Positions 1-8,393 are shown, numbered from the stretch's first letter. The stretch: DNA of 64,000 nt from Tamaricihabitans halophyticus (GCF_004340875.1 NZ_SLXQ01000009.1:186001-250000), one strand, 5' to 3'. Numbers and translations: made by a program. Notes: generated by a model from the sequence alone, not told the origin.

Positions 1-59
1 CCGCAAGGCACGGCGGAACGGATGGAGGATTCCTGCCGGCGAAGCGGTCCGGTAACCTC

Positions 60-929
60 TTGCGCGTGAGTTGGGACGCACTGAAGTCACAGGCCTCGGA
101 AACGACCGAAGCGGGGCTGTCATCCGCGCGGGTCGATACGACAACGGCCAGCGTCGCCAGAGTCTACGACCGGTTCCTTAGCGGCAAGGACAACTACGAG
201 GTCGACCGCGCGGTCTACGAGCAGGTCCTGCAGATCGCCCCGCAGGCGCCGCAGATCGCCAGGGACAACCGCGCATGGCTGATCCGGGTGGTTCGGTTTC
301 TCACCAACAACGCCGGGATCAACCAGTTCCTCGACTGCGGCGCGGGCTTGCCGACGGCGGAGAACACCCATGAGGCGGCCCAGCGACTGAACCGCGAGGC
401 GCGGGTGATCTATATGGACAACGATCCCGTTGTCGCCGCGCACGGCAGGGCCCTGCTCGAGGAGAACGATCGCACCCATCTGGTGATGGGCGACCTGACC
501 AAACCGGACGAGATCCTGAGTAACCCGACCGTGCGCAAGCATCTCGATTTCGACCAGCCACTGGCCCTGATGCACTGCGCCACGATGCACCACGTGCCGG
601 ACTCGGACGGTCCTCGGGACATCATGAAGACCTATGTCGACGCGCTACCGTCCGGTTCGTATCTCGCGCTCACCCATTTCCATGACCCGGGCGAAGCGGA
701 CCCGGAAGGGCACGAGCTCGCCCGCTTCATCGAAGGGGTGTTCGCGAACAGCTCGATGGGCTCCGGTTTCTTCCGCAGCCGGGAGGAGATCGAATCGCTG
801 TTCTGCGGGCTACCCCTGGTGGAGCCCGGCCTGACGAACCTGAACGACTGGTGGCCCGATGGGCCACGGCTTGGCGACGTTCCGCCGGTCGACCGGGTAC
901 TGCTCGGCGCTCTCGCCCGCAAGCCCTGA
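60..929 (+). CDS. SAM-dependent methyltransferase, DUF574 (Methyltransf_19) family
   Basis: Predicted class-I SAM methyltransferase of the actinobacterial DUF574 family, 289 aa, cytosolic; substrate unknown. Seen: the family N-terminal signature around residues 35-50 (VYD..LSGKDNYEVDR) and the SAM-binding motif LDCGAGLPTA at 91-100, followed by the usual E/HEAAQ segment. The TTG at 60 opens the longest frame; a GTG two codons later is an equally good start and there is no strong Shine-Dalgarno. It stands 124 bases upstream of a DUF5753 XRE regulator on the same strand, a pairing common in actinomycetes. The family assignment is firm; the reaction and target are not known. Confidence 0.85.
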   Translation: MRVSWDALKSQASETTEAGLSSARVDTTTASVARVYDRFLSGKDNYEVDRAVYEQVLQIAPQAPQIARDNRAWLIRVVRFLTNNAGINQFLDCGAGLPTAENTHEAAQRLNREARVIYMDNDPVVAAHGRALLEENDRTHLVMGDLTKPDEILSNPTVRKHLDFDQPLALMHCATMHHVPDSDGPRDIMKTYVDALPSGSYLALTHFHDPGEADPEGHELARFIEGVFANSSMGSGFFRSREEIESLFCGLPLVEPGLTNLNDWWPDGPRLGDVPPVDRVLLGALARKP

Positions 930-985
930 CCACGGGGTATCGCCAGCCCTGTCCAATCGGGCGTAGGCTAATCTGTGAACGGTCC

Positions 986-1013
986 TTGAGTTGCGCTCAG
1001 CGCGAGCTATGCT
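986..1013 (+). promoter_or_regulatory. Candidate promoter for the XRE regulator
   Basis: TTGAGT (986-991) and TATGCT (1008-1013) are separated by 16 bases and lie about 40 bases before the ATG of the XRE gene. This is motif matching only. Confidence 0.3.
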
Positions 1014-1053
1014 GTCGTGTTGACCAGTTTGTTCGTACCGCTGGAGGCCTGAG

Positions 1054-1920
1054 ATGACTGCCAACGAGCCTGCGGGTTGGGGCCCGACAGCGCGTCGTAT
1101 GGTGCTCGGCGGCCAGCTGCGACGGCTCCGCGAACGCGCGAATATCGGCAGGGCCGAGGCCGGTTTCGAGATCCGCTCGTCCGAATCGAAGATCAGCCGG
1201 ATCGAGCTCGGCAGGGTGAGCTTCAAGGAACGCGATATCCGCGACCTGCTCACCATGTACGGCGTCGCCGATGAAACCGAGCGCCAGCAGTTCCTCGACC
1301 TGATCCGGCAGTCCAACCAGCCCGGCTGGTGGAACGGTTACAGCGACCTGATTCCGACGTGGTTCAACGACTACGTCGGCCTTGAAGAGGCCGCTGCGCG
1401 TATCCAGACCTATGAGGTGTTGTTCGTACCTGGCCTGCTGCAGACGGAAGAGTATGCGCGGGCGATCACCGGCTACGGGCTGGTTGGCGCGAGCAACGAC
1501 GAGCTCGACCGCAGGGTGGCGCTGCGCATCGCGCGGCAGAAACTGCTCGCCGGGCCGAATGCACCGCGGTTGTGGGCGGTGCTGGACGAATCGGTGCTCT
1601 ATCGGCCGATCGGCGGTCGGAACGTTCTGCGCAACCAGCTCGAGCGGTTGCTGGAGATCACCGACCTGCCACATGTGACGCTACAGATCGTCCCGTTCAA
1701 ATTCGGTGGTTACACCGCGGAGAGCGCGTTCACCTTGCTGCGCTTTGCCGAAGAGGACCTGCCGGACATCGTGTACATCGAACACCTCAGCGGCAGCCTC
1801 TACGTGGACAAGGCGGAAGAGGTCGAGCTGTACAGCCAGACGGCGCACCGCCTCGCGGTGGACGCGGAGACGCCGGATCACAGCCGGCAGTTGCTCCGCA
1901 AGACCATCTCCGAACTCTGA
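1054..1920 (+). CDS. XRE-family transcriptional regulator with DUF5753 domain
   Basis: DNA-binding regulator, 288 aa. An N-terminal helix-turn-helix of the XRE type spans about residues 15-75 (LRRLRERANIGRAEAG... SKISRIELGR). It is followed by a DUF5753 effector-like domain with the typical GLLQTEEYARA and the ...YVDKAEEVELY... segment near the C-terminus. The ATG at 1054 has a good Shine-Dalgarno (GGAGG about 8 bases upstream). Such proteins (WhiJ-like) usually work with a DUF397 partner; one lies at 2462 on the same strand. Likely targets are its own promoter and the palindromes at 2337-2402, but this is inference. Confidence 0.9.
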   Translation: MTANEPAGWGPTARRMVLGGQLRRLRERANIGRAEAGFEIRSSESKISRIELGRVSFKERDIRDLLTMYGVADETERQQFLDLIRQSNQPGWWNGYSDLIPTWFNDYVGLEEAAARIQTYEVLFVPGLLQTEEYARAITGYGLVGASNDELDRRVALRIARQKLLAGPNAPRLWAVLDESVLYRPIGGRNVLRNQLERLLEITDLPHVTLQIVPFKFGGYTAESAFTLLRFAEEDLPDIVYIEHLSGSLYVDKAEEVELYSQTAHRLAVDAETPDHSRQLLRKTISEL

Positions 1921-2043
1921 ACCTTCACCCGCGCTGAACCTCTACCCGCGCTGAGTCCCCACCCCACTCGGAACCACGCAGTTCGCGCGTCCCGCCACAC
2001 TCCCTAGGACACCCACACGTGTCCTCGCCCGCACCCAATATTC

Positions 2044-2067
2044 GCGTTCAGCGGGCTGACTGTCGAT
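2044..2067 (+). repeat. Single unit of dispersed 3'-flank palindromic repeat
   Basis: GCGTTCAGCGGGCTGAC followed by TGTCGAT: the same palindromic core as the arrays at 5583, 22231, 50504 and 59944. It lies about 125 bases downstream of the XRE stop codon, in the same orientation relative to the gene as the other arrays. Confidence 0.6.
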
Positions 2068-2144
2068 ATTTGCCGGCATTCACGGCCAGACAGAACACCC
2101 ACAGTTATCACCATTGGAACTTGATCCCACTAATGGATGAGATT

Positions 2145-2279
2145 TCAATACGCAGAATTACCGTTGGTATCACCCGGATATAGATAACCCGGATGAGTGT
2201 GATGTAAGTCATCAACGAGTCCAGTAACGGTGCAGAATTCTCCGTTTATGCCAGGGGTTTGTGTCTTTTCGCAGGTCAT
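2145..2279 (-). CDS. Possible small protein, 44 aa
   Basis: A 44-codon minus-strand frame starting MTCEKTQTPG and ending NGNSAY. The ATG at 2279 is preceded by a good Shine-Dalgarno (GAGGAA, about 4 bases upstream), which supports this start over the longer frame beginning at 2348. It is divergent from the DUF397 gene and shares the palindrome-bearing intergenic region. There is no recognisable domain, and codon use is less GC-biased at third positions than in neighbours. It could be a real small partner gene of the XRE/DUF397 system or a chance frame. Confidence 0.3.
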   Translation of the reverse strand: MTCEKTQTPGINGEFCTVTGLVDDLHHTHPGYLYPGDTNGNSAY

Positions 2280-2336
2280 CGCTTCCTCGTTAGTAGGCCC
2301 GCCGCGCGCCATACGAACAAGCGGATGCGGGTGCGC

Positions 2337-2402
2337 ATGCACGTGCATTTACCGTTGAAGCCACGAGTGTTAGCGTGACGGCACGGTCAAATGCACGTGC
2401 AG
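2337..2402. promoter_or_regulatory. Twin palindromic operators ATGCACGTGCAT / ATGCACGTGCAG
   Basis: A perfect 12-base palindrome at 2337-2348 and a near-perfect copy at 2391-2402, centres 54 bases apart (about five helical turns). The match extends outward (CGGT then AAATGCACGTGCA) and the two copies are inverted relative to each other. An extended -10 (TGT TAGCGT, 2368-2376) lies between them. Geometry suggests a repressor pair around the DUF397 promoter, perhaps bound by the upstream XRE protein. Confidence 0.5.
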
Positions 2403-2461
2403 ATGCATGGGGATGACACGGCAAGTGCATCCCACACCGCATCCGGAAGGAGGGCCGTCCG

Positions 2462-2698
2462 ATGGACGAGGTCCGTAACGGAATTCCCGCTCCCCGGCTC
2501 CGCGACGCCGTATGGCGCAAGAGCAGTCGCAGTGGCGCCCGCGGCAACTGCGTGGAGATCGCAAACCTGCCCGGCGGAGTCGCAGCCATCCGCAACTCGA
2601 GAAACCCGAGCGGCCCGGCACTCGTGTACACCCGCGACCAGCTAGATGGCTTTCTTACCGGCACGAAGCACGGTGAGTCGGAGGAACTTCAGTCGTAA
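2462..2698 (+). CDS. DUF397 domain-containing protein
   Basis: Small 78-aa DUF397 protein, a family restricted to actinobacteria and usually paired with DUF5753 XRE regulators; related BldB/WhiJ systems act in development. Seen: W.KSS.S (residues 19-25), CVEIANL and the F.TGTK.GE C-terminal signature; the usual RDSK is RNSR here. The ATG at 2462 has an AAGGAGG Shine-Dalgarno 8 bases upstream. Its promoter region carries twin palindromes, so it is probably tightly repressed. Confidence 0.9.
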   Translation: MDEVRNGIPAPRLRDAVWRKSSRSGARGNCVEIANLPGGVAAIRNSRNPSGPALVYTRDQLDGFLTGTKHGESEELQS

Positions 2699-2759
2699 AG
2701 CCGTGGTGGAGCCGGTCGACGCCGGCCGGCTCCACGCAATGCGTTTCCCGGGGGAACCG

Positions 2760-3140
2760 ATGCCAAACATGGATATCACCGGCAAGCTCACCGCATTGAT
2801 CGATGCGGGCTTCCAGTTCGTCCACCCGCGCAATGCGGAGGGCGAGGTCGTCGCGATCGTCGGCATGCGGGTACACCAGGGGGTTGTCGACCTCGTCCGA
2901 CTACATGGCGCGGACGACGCGATCGCCACTCGAGCACCGGTCGACGAAGAAGACGTGCTCGCCCCGAAGGCGGTGCTCTGGGAGCGCAGCGGCGAGTCCG
3001 AGGCTGTTATTGACGCGCTGCTTGAACTGGCCGATCCGGAACCAGAGCCCCCGGCACGTGGCGGCGGGACTCGATACGCGCGTGGCTGCTGGGTCGCCGA
3101 TGGACGCGGCCGAACGCAGTGGCTGACCGCCACCGCGTAA
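2760..3140 (+). CDS. Conserved hypothetical actinobacterial protein, 126 aa
   Basis: Start chosen at the ATG at 2760 (MPNMDITGKL), preceded by GGGGGA; longer frames overlap the DUF397 gene. The N-terminal 90 residues look like a compact alpha/beta domain (a ligand-like VDLVRL strand, then VLAPKAVLW and a helix AVIDALLEL), followed by a low-complexity basic tail. I recognise no functional motif. It lies 61 bases after the DUF397 gene and may be co-transcribed with it. A strong hairpin follows the stop. Confidence 0.65.
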   Translation: MPNMDITGKLTALIDAGFQFVHPRNAEGEVVAIVGMRVHQGVVDLVRLHGADDAIATRAPVDEEDVLAPKAVLWERSGESEAVIDALLELADPEPEPPARGGGTRYARGCWVADGRGRTQWLTATA

Positions 3141-3152
3141 CCCACTGACTGC

Positions 3153-3184
3153 CCCCGCGCGCCGCGACTACGTGGCGCGCGGGG
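3153..3184. terminator. Bidirectional terminator hairpin
   Basis: CCCCGCGCGCC (3153-3163) pairs perfectly with GGCGCGCGGGG (3174-3184) across a 10-base loop, between the convergent genes ending at 3140 (+) and 3213 (-). It lacks a long U-run, as is usual in these genomes. Confidence 0.6.
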
Positions 3185-3212
3185 CGCTCCCATCTCGGGC
3201 CTGCTGGCCCGG

Positions 3213-3869
3213 TCAGCCGGTCCAACCGACGCCGAGGAAAACCAGATCTGGTTGACCACGGGGCACCGGCACCGATAGCACGGTCACCTCGGCGAAATGC
3301 CGTTCCAATCGTCGCGTGAAGGCTGTCGCGGCACCGGCGCTCCACACGGCAAGTACCCCGCCGGGGGTGAGCAGCGCACCGAGCCGGCCGAGCCCCCATT
3401 CGCCGTACAACTCCGCGTTTCCTTCGTCGACAATCCACTCTGGACCGTTGTCGATGTCGAGGCAGATGGCGTCGAATCGCTTGGTGGTCGTGGCGATCCA
3501 GCCAAGCAGATCCGCGACAACAAGCGTGGTACGTGCGTCGGCAAGGGCGTCCCCGTGATACGCACGGAGCGGTCCCCTGTTCCAGCTGACCACCGTTGGC
3601 TCCCGTTCCACCACGATGACCTCGCCGACCCGCGCATGGTCGAGCGCGCGTCGCAGGGAGTACCCGACCCCGAGGCCGCCGAGCAACATCGCGCCGCCGG
3701 CCGGCATCCGGTCGGCGGCGGCGTCCACAAGCAGACGTTCCGACTCACCGTTGCGGGTATCCATCAGGAAAGTACCGTTCGCGATCACCTCGTGGTGCCC
3801 GGCAACCTTGCGCAGCACCAGTTCGCCAGCATGGCCGGCGACGCGTTCGATGACTTCGGGGGAATCCAC
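3213..3869 (-). CDS. Spermidine synthase-like class-I methyltransferase fold protein
   Basis: 218 aa with the Rossmann core of the spermine/spermidine synthase family: LLGGLGVGYSL (about 62-72), VIVVEREP, and CLDIDNGPEW after the fourth strand. Actinobacterial members of this short type lack the N-terminal beta domain of true aminopropyltransferases and their substrate is not known. Acidic residues in the nucleotide-binding region are consistent with SAM or decarboxylated SAM binding. It stands alone between a convergent neighbour and a divergent DUF1918 gene. An ordinary SpeE role is unlikely from its length. Confidence 0.7.
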   Translation of the reverse strand: MDSPEVIERVAGHAGELVLRKVAGHHEVIANGTFLMDTRNGESERLLVDAAADRMPAGGAMLLGGLGVGYSLRRALDHARVGEVIVVEREPTVVSWNRGPLRAYHGDALADARTTLVVADLLGWIATTTKRFDAICLDIDNGPEWIVDEGNAELYGEWGLGRLGALLTPGGVLAVWSAGAATAFTRRLERHFAEVTVLSVPVPRGQPDLVFLGVGWTG

Positions 3870-3983
3870 CGGATCACGGTAGCAATCGGATGCGCACCTG
3901 GTGCGTGGCAGCCAGTGGCCCTACCGTGGAGCGTGCACAGCCTTTCGCCCGACGAACGCTCCTTGATTCGGGAGGTGGTCGCG

Positions 3984-4181
3984 ATGCGAGCCGCGGTGGG
4001 AAATCACCTGCGCATCCACGGACGCCATGTCGCCGATGGCGAACAACTCGGCGAGATCATCGAAGTGCGTGGCGACGACGGCAGGCCGCCGTATGTCGTG
4101 CGGTTCGGGGACGGTCACGAGAGTTTGATCTTCCCCGGTCCGGACTGCGTCGTTGAAGACGGCAGCACCACGGATACTTAA
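3984..4181 (+). CDS. DUF1918 domain-containing protein
   Basis: Small 65-aa SH3-like DUF1918 protein, common in actinobacteria and of unknown function. Seen: the G..L.I.GRHV..GE..GEIIEVRG... and P.YVVRF.DGHE.L.FPGPD signature covering nearly the whole protein. The ATG at 3984 is set by a GGGAGG Shine-Dalgarno 8 bases upstream; longer frames are antisense to the spermidine synthase-like gene. Related proteins occur near stress and DNA-repair genes, but nothing here fixes a role. Confidence 0.85.
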   Translation: MRAAVGNHLRIHGRHVADGEQLGEIIEVRGDDGRPPYVVRFGDGHESLIFPGPDCVVEDGSTTDT

Positions 4182-4391
4182 CACAACTGAATCGCTGGTC
4201 CACAACGGACACTTTTCCGATCCAAGCCACCAACCGCCAAGCGTGCGTGAGATCACGGAAACATCGGGATAATCTCGGCCGACACTCTGGTTGGTGTTCA
4301 TCGGCGAGCGCACACAACGTCGTGGGGCGAACACCGCCCACCGCGACGCCTACTTGTCACAAGCCGCAAGCCGACCGGAGAGGGAACAGTC

Positions 4392-5564
4392 GTGCCTGTC
4401 GCGCTCATCGCGCTGGCCATCGGTGCATTTGGCATCGGAACCACCGAATTCGTCATGATGGGGGTGTTACCCGAGACCGCCGACGCGTTTGGGGTTTCGA
4501 TCCCCACCGCTGGCAATTTGATCTCGGCCTACGCCCTGGGGGTGGTGGTCGGCGCGCCAACCCTGACCGTGTTGGCCGCCCGCCTGCCGCGCAAGACCAT
4601 GTTGCTGGCGATGATGGCGGTGTTCACCGTCGCGAACCTCGGGTTCGCCGCGGTGCCAAACGCTGAGCTGGGGGTCGCGCTGCGATTTCTGGCCGGGCTA
4701 CCGCATGGCGCGTTCTTCGGCGCGGGTGCGGTGGTGGCCGCCAGCCTGGTCGGCAAGGGCGACCGGGCCAAGGCCGTGTCCATGATGTTCGTCGGGCTGA
4801 CCCTGGCCAATGTGATTGGCGTACCGCTCGGCACCCTGCTTGCGCAGCAGGTTGGCTGGCGGGCGACCTTCATCGCGGTCGCCGCGATCGGGCTGCTCGC
4901 GATGCTCAGCGTCTACCGGCTGATTCCGGACCAGGGAAAACCCGCACCGGGCTCACTGCGGGAGGAGTTCGCTGCCTTCCGCAGGCCACAGGTCTTGCTT
5001 GCGCTGGCGATCGTGATGTTCGGCTTCGGCGGCACCTTCGCGTGCCTGAGTTACATCTCCCCGATGCTGACCGATGTCACAGGCTACTCGCCTGGCTCGG
5101 TGACCTTGCTACTCGCGCTGGTCGGCGTCGGCATGACGGTGGGCAATCTGCTCGGCGGCTGGCTCGCCGATCGCGCGCTGATGCCGTCGTTGTGCATCGG
5201 CATTCTGAGCCTGGCCGCGCTACTCGCCCTGTTCACGGTGACCGGTCAGCATCGGGCGAGCGCTGCCGTGACGATCTTCTGCATCGGTATCGCCGGGTTC
5301 ATGATCGGCCCGATGATGCAGACCCGGATCATGGACAAGGCCGGCGGCTCGGCCTCCCTGGTGTCCGCCGCGGTGCAGTCCGCGTTCAATATCGCGAACT
5401 CGATCGGCGCCTACCTGGGCGGCGTGGTGATCGCCGGTGGCCTCGGTCTCATGTCGCCGAACGTGGTCGGCGCACTGCTCGCCCTGCTCGGTTTGGGTCT
5501 AGCCGGCCTGTCCGTGCTACTCGACGTGCGAACCTCCCGCGCCCAACCCGCAGCGGCACACTAA
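4392..5564 (+). CDS. MFS transporter, DHA1 family (AraJ/Cmx-like)
   Basis: Proton-coupled efflux permease of the inner membrane, 390 aa with 12 predicted helices, the normal length for the family. The N-terminal GTTEFVMMGVLPETA and LISAYALGVVVGAP segments are characteristic of AraJ/YdhP and of the chloramphenicol exporters Cmx/CmrA; the loop 2-3 motif reads LAARLPRK. GTG at 4392 follows a GGAGAGGGA Shine-Dalgarno. It is a single-gene unit with no adjacent regulator, ending in a repeat array. The substrate is unknown; phenicol or sugar export are guesses from homologues. Confidence 0.88.
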   Translation: MPVALIALAIGAFGIGTTEFVMMGVLPETADAFGVSIPTAGNLISAYALGVVVGAPTLTVLAARLPRKTMLLAMMAVFTVANLGFAAVPNAELGVALRFLAGLPHGAFFGAGAVVAASLVGKGDRAKAVSMMFVGLTLANVIGVPLGTLLAQQVGWRATFIAVAAIGLLAMLSVYRLIPDQGKPAPGSLREEFAAFRRPQVLLALAIVMFGFGGTFACLSYISPMLTDVTGYSPGSVTLLLALVGVGMTVGNLLGGWLADRALMPSLCIGILSLAALLALFTVTGQHRASAAVTIFCIGIAGFMIGPMMQTRIMDKAGGSASLVSAAVQSAFNIANSIGAYLGGVVIAGGLGLMSPNVVGALLALLGLGLAGLSVLLDVRTSRAQPAAAH

Positions 5565-5582
5565 CCAGCCCTGCCCCGCCCG

Positions 5583-5783
5583 AATCAACAGTTAGCCCGC
5601 GAAACGCGCCCCAAAATCAACGTTCAGCCCGCTAAACTCAATTACTTGCAGACGCTAAGTTATCAACGGTTAGCCCGCTGAACGCGAGTCGGACCGACAG
5701 TGAGCCCGCGAAACGCGGTCCGAAATCAACGTTCAGGGTGCTAAACGCGGTCCGAAATCAACGGTGAGGGTGCTAAACGCGAA
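5583..5783. repeat. Array of palindromic intergenic repeats (about six units)
   Basis: This fills the gap between the convergent MFS and ABC permease genes. Units share the core GTTCAGCCCGCTAAAC with variants (GTTAGCCCGCGAAAC, GTGAGGGTGCTAAAC), usually preceded by ATCAAC and followed by GCG. One spacer reads CAATTACTTGCAGACGC, also seen in the other arrays. The core is a near-perfect inverted repeat rich in TAG/TAA/TGA triplets on both strands. Confidence 0.85.
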
Positions 5784-5803
5784 TTTGGGCGGGGTGGTGG
5801 GGG

Positions 5804-6865
5804 CTAGCCTGGTGGCGCTTTGCTTCGTTGCAGCACCCTGGTCTGGAACTGGTCGAAGGAGATCGCCAGGATGATCAGCACGCCAATCGCGATCCGCAGG
5901 TAAAACGAGTTCACCTCGAGCAGGTTGCCGCCGTTGTTCAAGGTGCTGGTGATCATGGCGCCGATCGCCGCGCCAATCGCGCTGCCCTTCGCGCCGAACA
6001 AGCTCGCGCCGCCGATCACACAGGCGGCGATCGCGTCCAGCTCGTACGTCTCACCCGCGGTTGGCACCCCGGCATCCAACCTGGATGCCAGCAACATGCC
6101 AGCCACCCCGGCAAGCAAACCGGACAACGCGAACACGCTCAGCTGCACCTTGCGCACTGGCACGCCGGAAAGCCGCGCGGACTCCAAATTGGACCCGGTC
6201 GCGTAGATATACCTACCCCACACCGTCCGCCGCAGCATCAATCCGATCGCCGCGGTCAACAGCACGGCGATCCAGAACATATTCGGCAGGCCGAGGAAAG
6301 TGGCATTCGCGATCGACGAGAACCCCTCGGGAAGCGGCTGGATAGTCTTCGCGTCGGTAATCAGCAACACCAGACCACGGGCGGCACCGAGCATGCCGAG
6401 CGTCACGATGAACGCCGGCAGCTTCGCGTACGCGACCAGCGCACCGTTGATCAGGCCCACGGCCAACCCAGTGCCGAGCGCGCCAAGCACCGCGACGGGT
6501 ATCGGTAGACCGCTGACCATCAGTTCAGCCGCGATCGCGCCGCTCAGCCCGACCACCGAACCGACCGAAAGGTCGATCCCCCTGGTCAGAATTACCAGCA
6601 GTTCACCGATCGCGATGATCCCGTACACGGTGAACTGCCGCGACAGATTGCCCATGTTGCCGACGGTCAGAAAGGCCTCGCTGGCCAGCGCGAGCGCGCC
6701 GAACAGCACGACGAGTACGACGATCCCGCCACCCTCGCGCCCGACCAGATCACCCCAGCCAACAATCCTCGGCCTACCGAGTCGACTATCGGCACCCGCG
6801 GTCACCGGCCGCAGCTTGTCCTCCCGAACGACCAGCCGCGACCAGAATCCACCTTGCTCACTCAT
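5804..6865 (-). CDS. ABC sugar transporter permease, RbsC/BPD_transp_2 type
   Basis: Integral membrane permease, 353 aa, about ten helices. Typical family segments are the GIIAIGELLVILTRGIDLSVGSVVGLSG loop (about 80-107) and TLGMLGAARG...; IGGASLFGAKGSAIG near the C-terminus is the EAA-like coupling region. Its first codons overlap the 3' end of the ATPase gene by 8 bases, so the two are translationally coupled. It is the last gene of an SBP-ATPase-permease operon importing a pentose, hexose or related ligand. The 45-residue cytosolic N-terminal extension is longer than in E. coli RbsC. Confidence 0.92.
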   Translation of the reverse strand: MSEQGGFWSRLVVREDKLRPVTAGADSRLGRPRIVGWGDLVGREGGGIVVLVVLFGALALASEAFLTVGNMGNLSRQFTVYGIIAIGELLVILTRGIDLSVGSVVGLSGAIAAELMVSGLPIPVAVLGALGTGLAVGLINGALVAYAKLPAFIVTLGMLGAARGLVLLITDAKTIQPLPEGFSSIANATFLGLPNMFWIAVLLTAAIGLMLRRTVWGRYIYATGSNLESARLSGVPVRKVQLSVFALSGLLAGVAGMLLASRLDAGVPTAGETYELDAIAACVIGGASLFGAKGSAIGAAIGAMITSTLNNGGNLLEVNSFYLRIAIGVLIILAISFDQFQTRVLQRSKAPPG

Positions 6866-8393
6866 GCCCGCTCCCCGCGCCGACAGGAGTTCCGGTACTA
6901 CTCATCCGCACCAATTGCTCCTCACTGGCTTCGGCAGCGGTGATCGTGCCAACCACCCCAGAGTCGCGCAGCACCACGATCCGGTCGACCAGACCGAGCA
7001 ACTCAGGCAGATATGACGACACCACGCAGATGGCCATTCCTTGCTTGGCCAGTTCGCCGATCAGCGTGTACATCTCCGCTTTCGCGCCTACGTCGATCCC
7101 CTTGGTCGGCTCGTCGAAAAGCAGCACCCGTACATCGCTGACCAACCAGCGGGCCAGCAGTACCTTCTGCTGATTTCCACCAGACAATGTGGACACTTCC
7201 TGGTCGAAGGACGCGGCGCGCAGTCGCATCCGGTCCAGTGCCGCGTCCACCACGGCCGCTTCCCTACGGTTACTCAGCCAACCGCCGGTAGCAAAGCTGG
7301 ACAAGCTGGCCATCGCCGCGTTCTCGCGGATACTCAGATCAGGGAGTAGGCCGAGTTCCTTGCGATCCTCGGAAAGCAACCCGATCCCGGCCCGCACACT
7401 CGCGCTCGGATCACCCCTTGGCACCCGCTTTCCCGCGACGGAGACGGTACCCGCGACGGGCCGGTCCGCACCAAAGATCGCGCGCAGCAGCTCACTGCGG
7501 CCAGCACCGAGCAAGCCCGCGATTCCCACGATCTCGCCCGCCCGCACGTCGAGGTCGATCGGATAGCGACCCTCGGGCGGACGCAGCCCGCGCACCTCGA
7601 GCAGGGGGTGACCGGCGTGCTCGGGTTCCCGCTGGCCGTCCGGGTACAGGTTATGCACGTCCCTGCCGACCATCGCCGCGATCAGCGAGTCCTCAGTGAA
7701 CTCACGAGCATCGTCGACCTTGCTCAGCTGCCCATCGCGAAGCACCGCGATGCGATCCCCGATCTCGAACATTTCCTCGAGCCGATGGGTCACGTAGAGG
7801 ATCGCCACACCTTCCGCACGCAGCTGGCCAATCCGCGCCAGCAGCGCGGCGGATTCCTCAGCGGACAGAGCCGTTGTCGGTTCGTCAAAGATCACCACGC
7901 GCGCCCTACCGCCGAGCACCTTCGCGATCTCGACCAGCTGACGGTTCGCCGCGCCCAGCTCGGCTACCGGGGTGTCGGTAGGCAGCTCGGCCAACCCGAC
8001 CCGCTCGAGCATCCGCGAGGCTTCGGCGCGCAGCCGGCCACGTCGAAGCAGCCCGTAGGCGGCGGGCAGCGCGCCCATCAACAGGTTCTCCGCCACGGAC
8101 AGATCCGGCAGCAGACTCAGCTCCTGATAGACCACGCCGATCCCGGCCTGTCGCGACCGCGCGGGATGCCAACCGTCGCCAACCGGCTCACCGTCCATCA
8201 GATACTCGCCGGAATCCCGCCGTACGGCCCCGGTGAGTACCCGGATCAGCGTGGACTTACCGGCACCGTTCTCGCCGGCGAGACAGCAGACCTCGCCAGC
8301 CCGGAGATCGAGGTCCACCCCGTCCAGTGCGAGCGTGGCACCGTATCGTTTGGACACCCCACGCAAGCGCACGAGGTCCGCGGTCGCCGGCAC
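6858..8393 (-). CDS. ABC sugar transporter ATP-binding protein, RbsA type
   Basis: Fused double ATPase, 511 aa, the usual length. The N-terminal domain has a complete Walker A (GENGAGKST, residues 40-48), LSLLPDLSVAENL and a Walker B with VVIFDEPTTALS. The C-terminal domain has the degenerate Walker A (GLLGAGRSELL) normal for this family, then LSGGNQQKVLLARWL and LLFDEPTKGID. It is two bases downstream of the SBP gene and overlaps the permease gene, so all three are one transcription unit. It energises uptake by the partner permease. No sugar kinase or isomerase is nearby, so the ligand is unresolved. Confidence 0.94.
   Translation of the reverse strand: MPATADLVRLRGVSKRYGATLALDGVDLDLRAGEVCCLAGENGAGKSTLIRVLTGAVRRDSGEYLMDGEPVGDGWHPARSRQAGIGVVYQELSLLPDLSVAENLLMGALPAAYGLLRRGRLRAEASRMLERVGLAELPTDTPVAELGAANRQLVEIAKVLGGRARVVIFDEPTTALSAEESAALLARIGQLRAEGVAILYVTHRLEEMFEIGDRIAVLRDGQLSKVDDAREFTEDSLIAAMVGRDVHNLYPDGQREPEHAGHPLLEVRGLRPPEGRYPIDLDVRAGEIVGIAGLLGAGRSELLRAIFGADRPVAGTVSVAGKRVPRGDPSASVRAGIGLLSEDRKELGLLPDLSIRENAAMASLSSFATGGWLSNRREAAVVDAALDRMRLRAASFDQEVSTLSGGNQQKVLLARWLVSDVRVLLFDEPTKGIDVGAKAEMYTLIGELAKQGMAICVVSSYLPELLGLVDRIVVLRDSGVVGTITAAEASEEQLVRMSSTGTPVGAGSGHE

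Larger units (their letters stand above)
1921..2461. other. 541-base mostly non-coding stretch with relatively AT-rich core
   Basis: Between the XRE gene and the DUF397 gene. It holds one unit of the dispersed palindromic repeat (2044-2067), a possible 44-aa minus-strand ORF (2145-2279) and two ATGCACGTGCA-type palindromes flanking a candidate extended -10. Base composition around 2080-2280 is noticeably more AT-rich than the neighbours, as often seen at horizontally acquired or regulatory segments. Confidence 0.6.
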
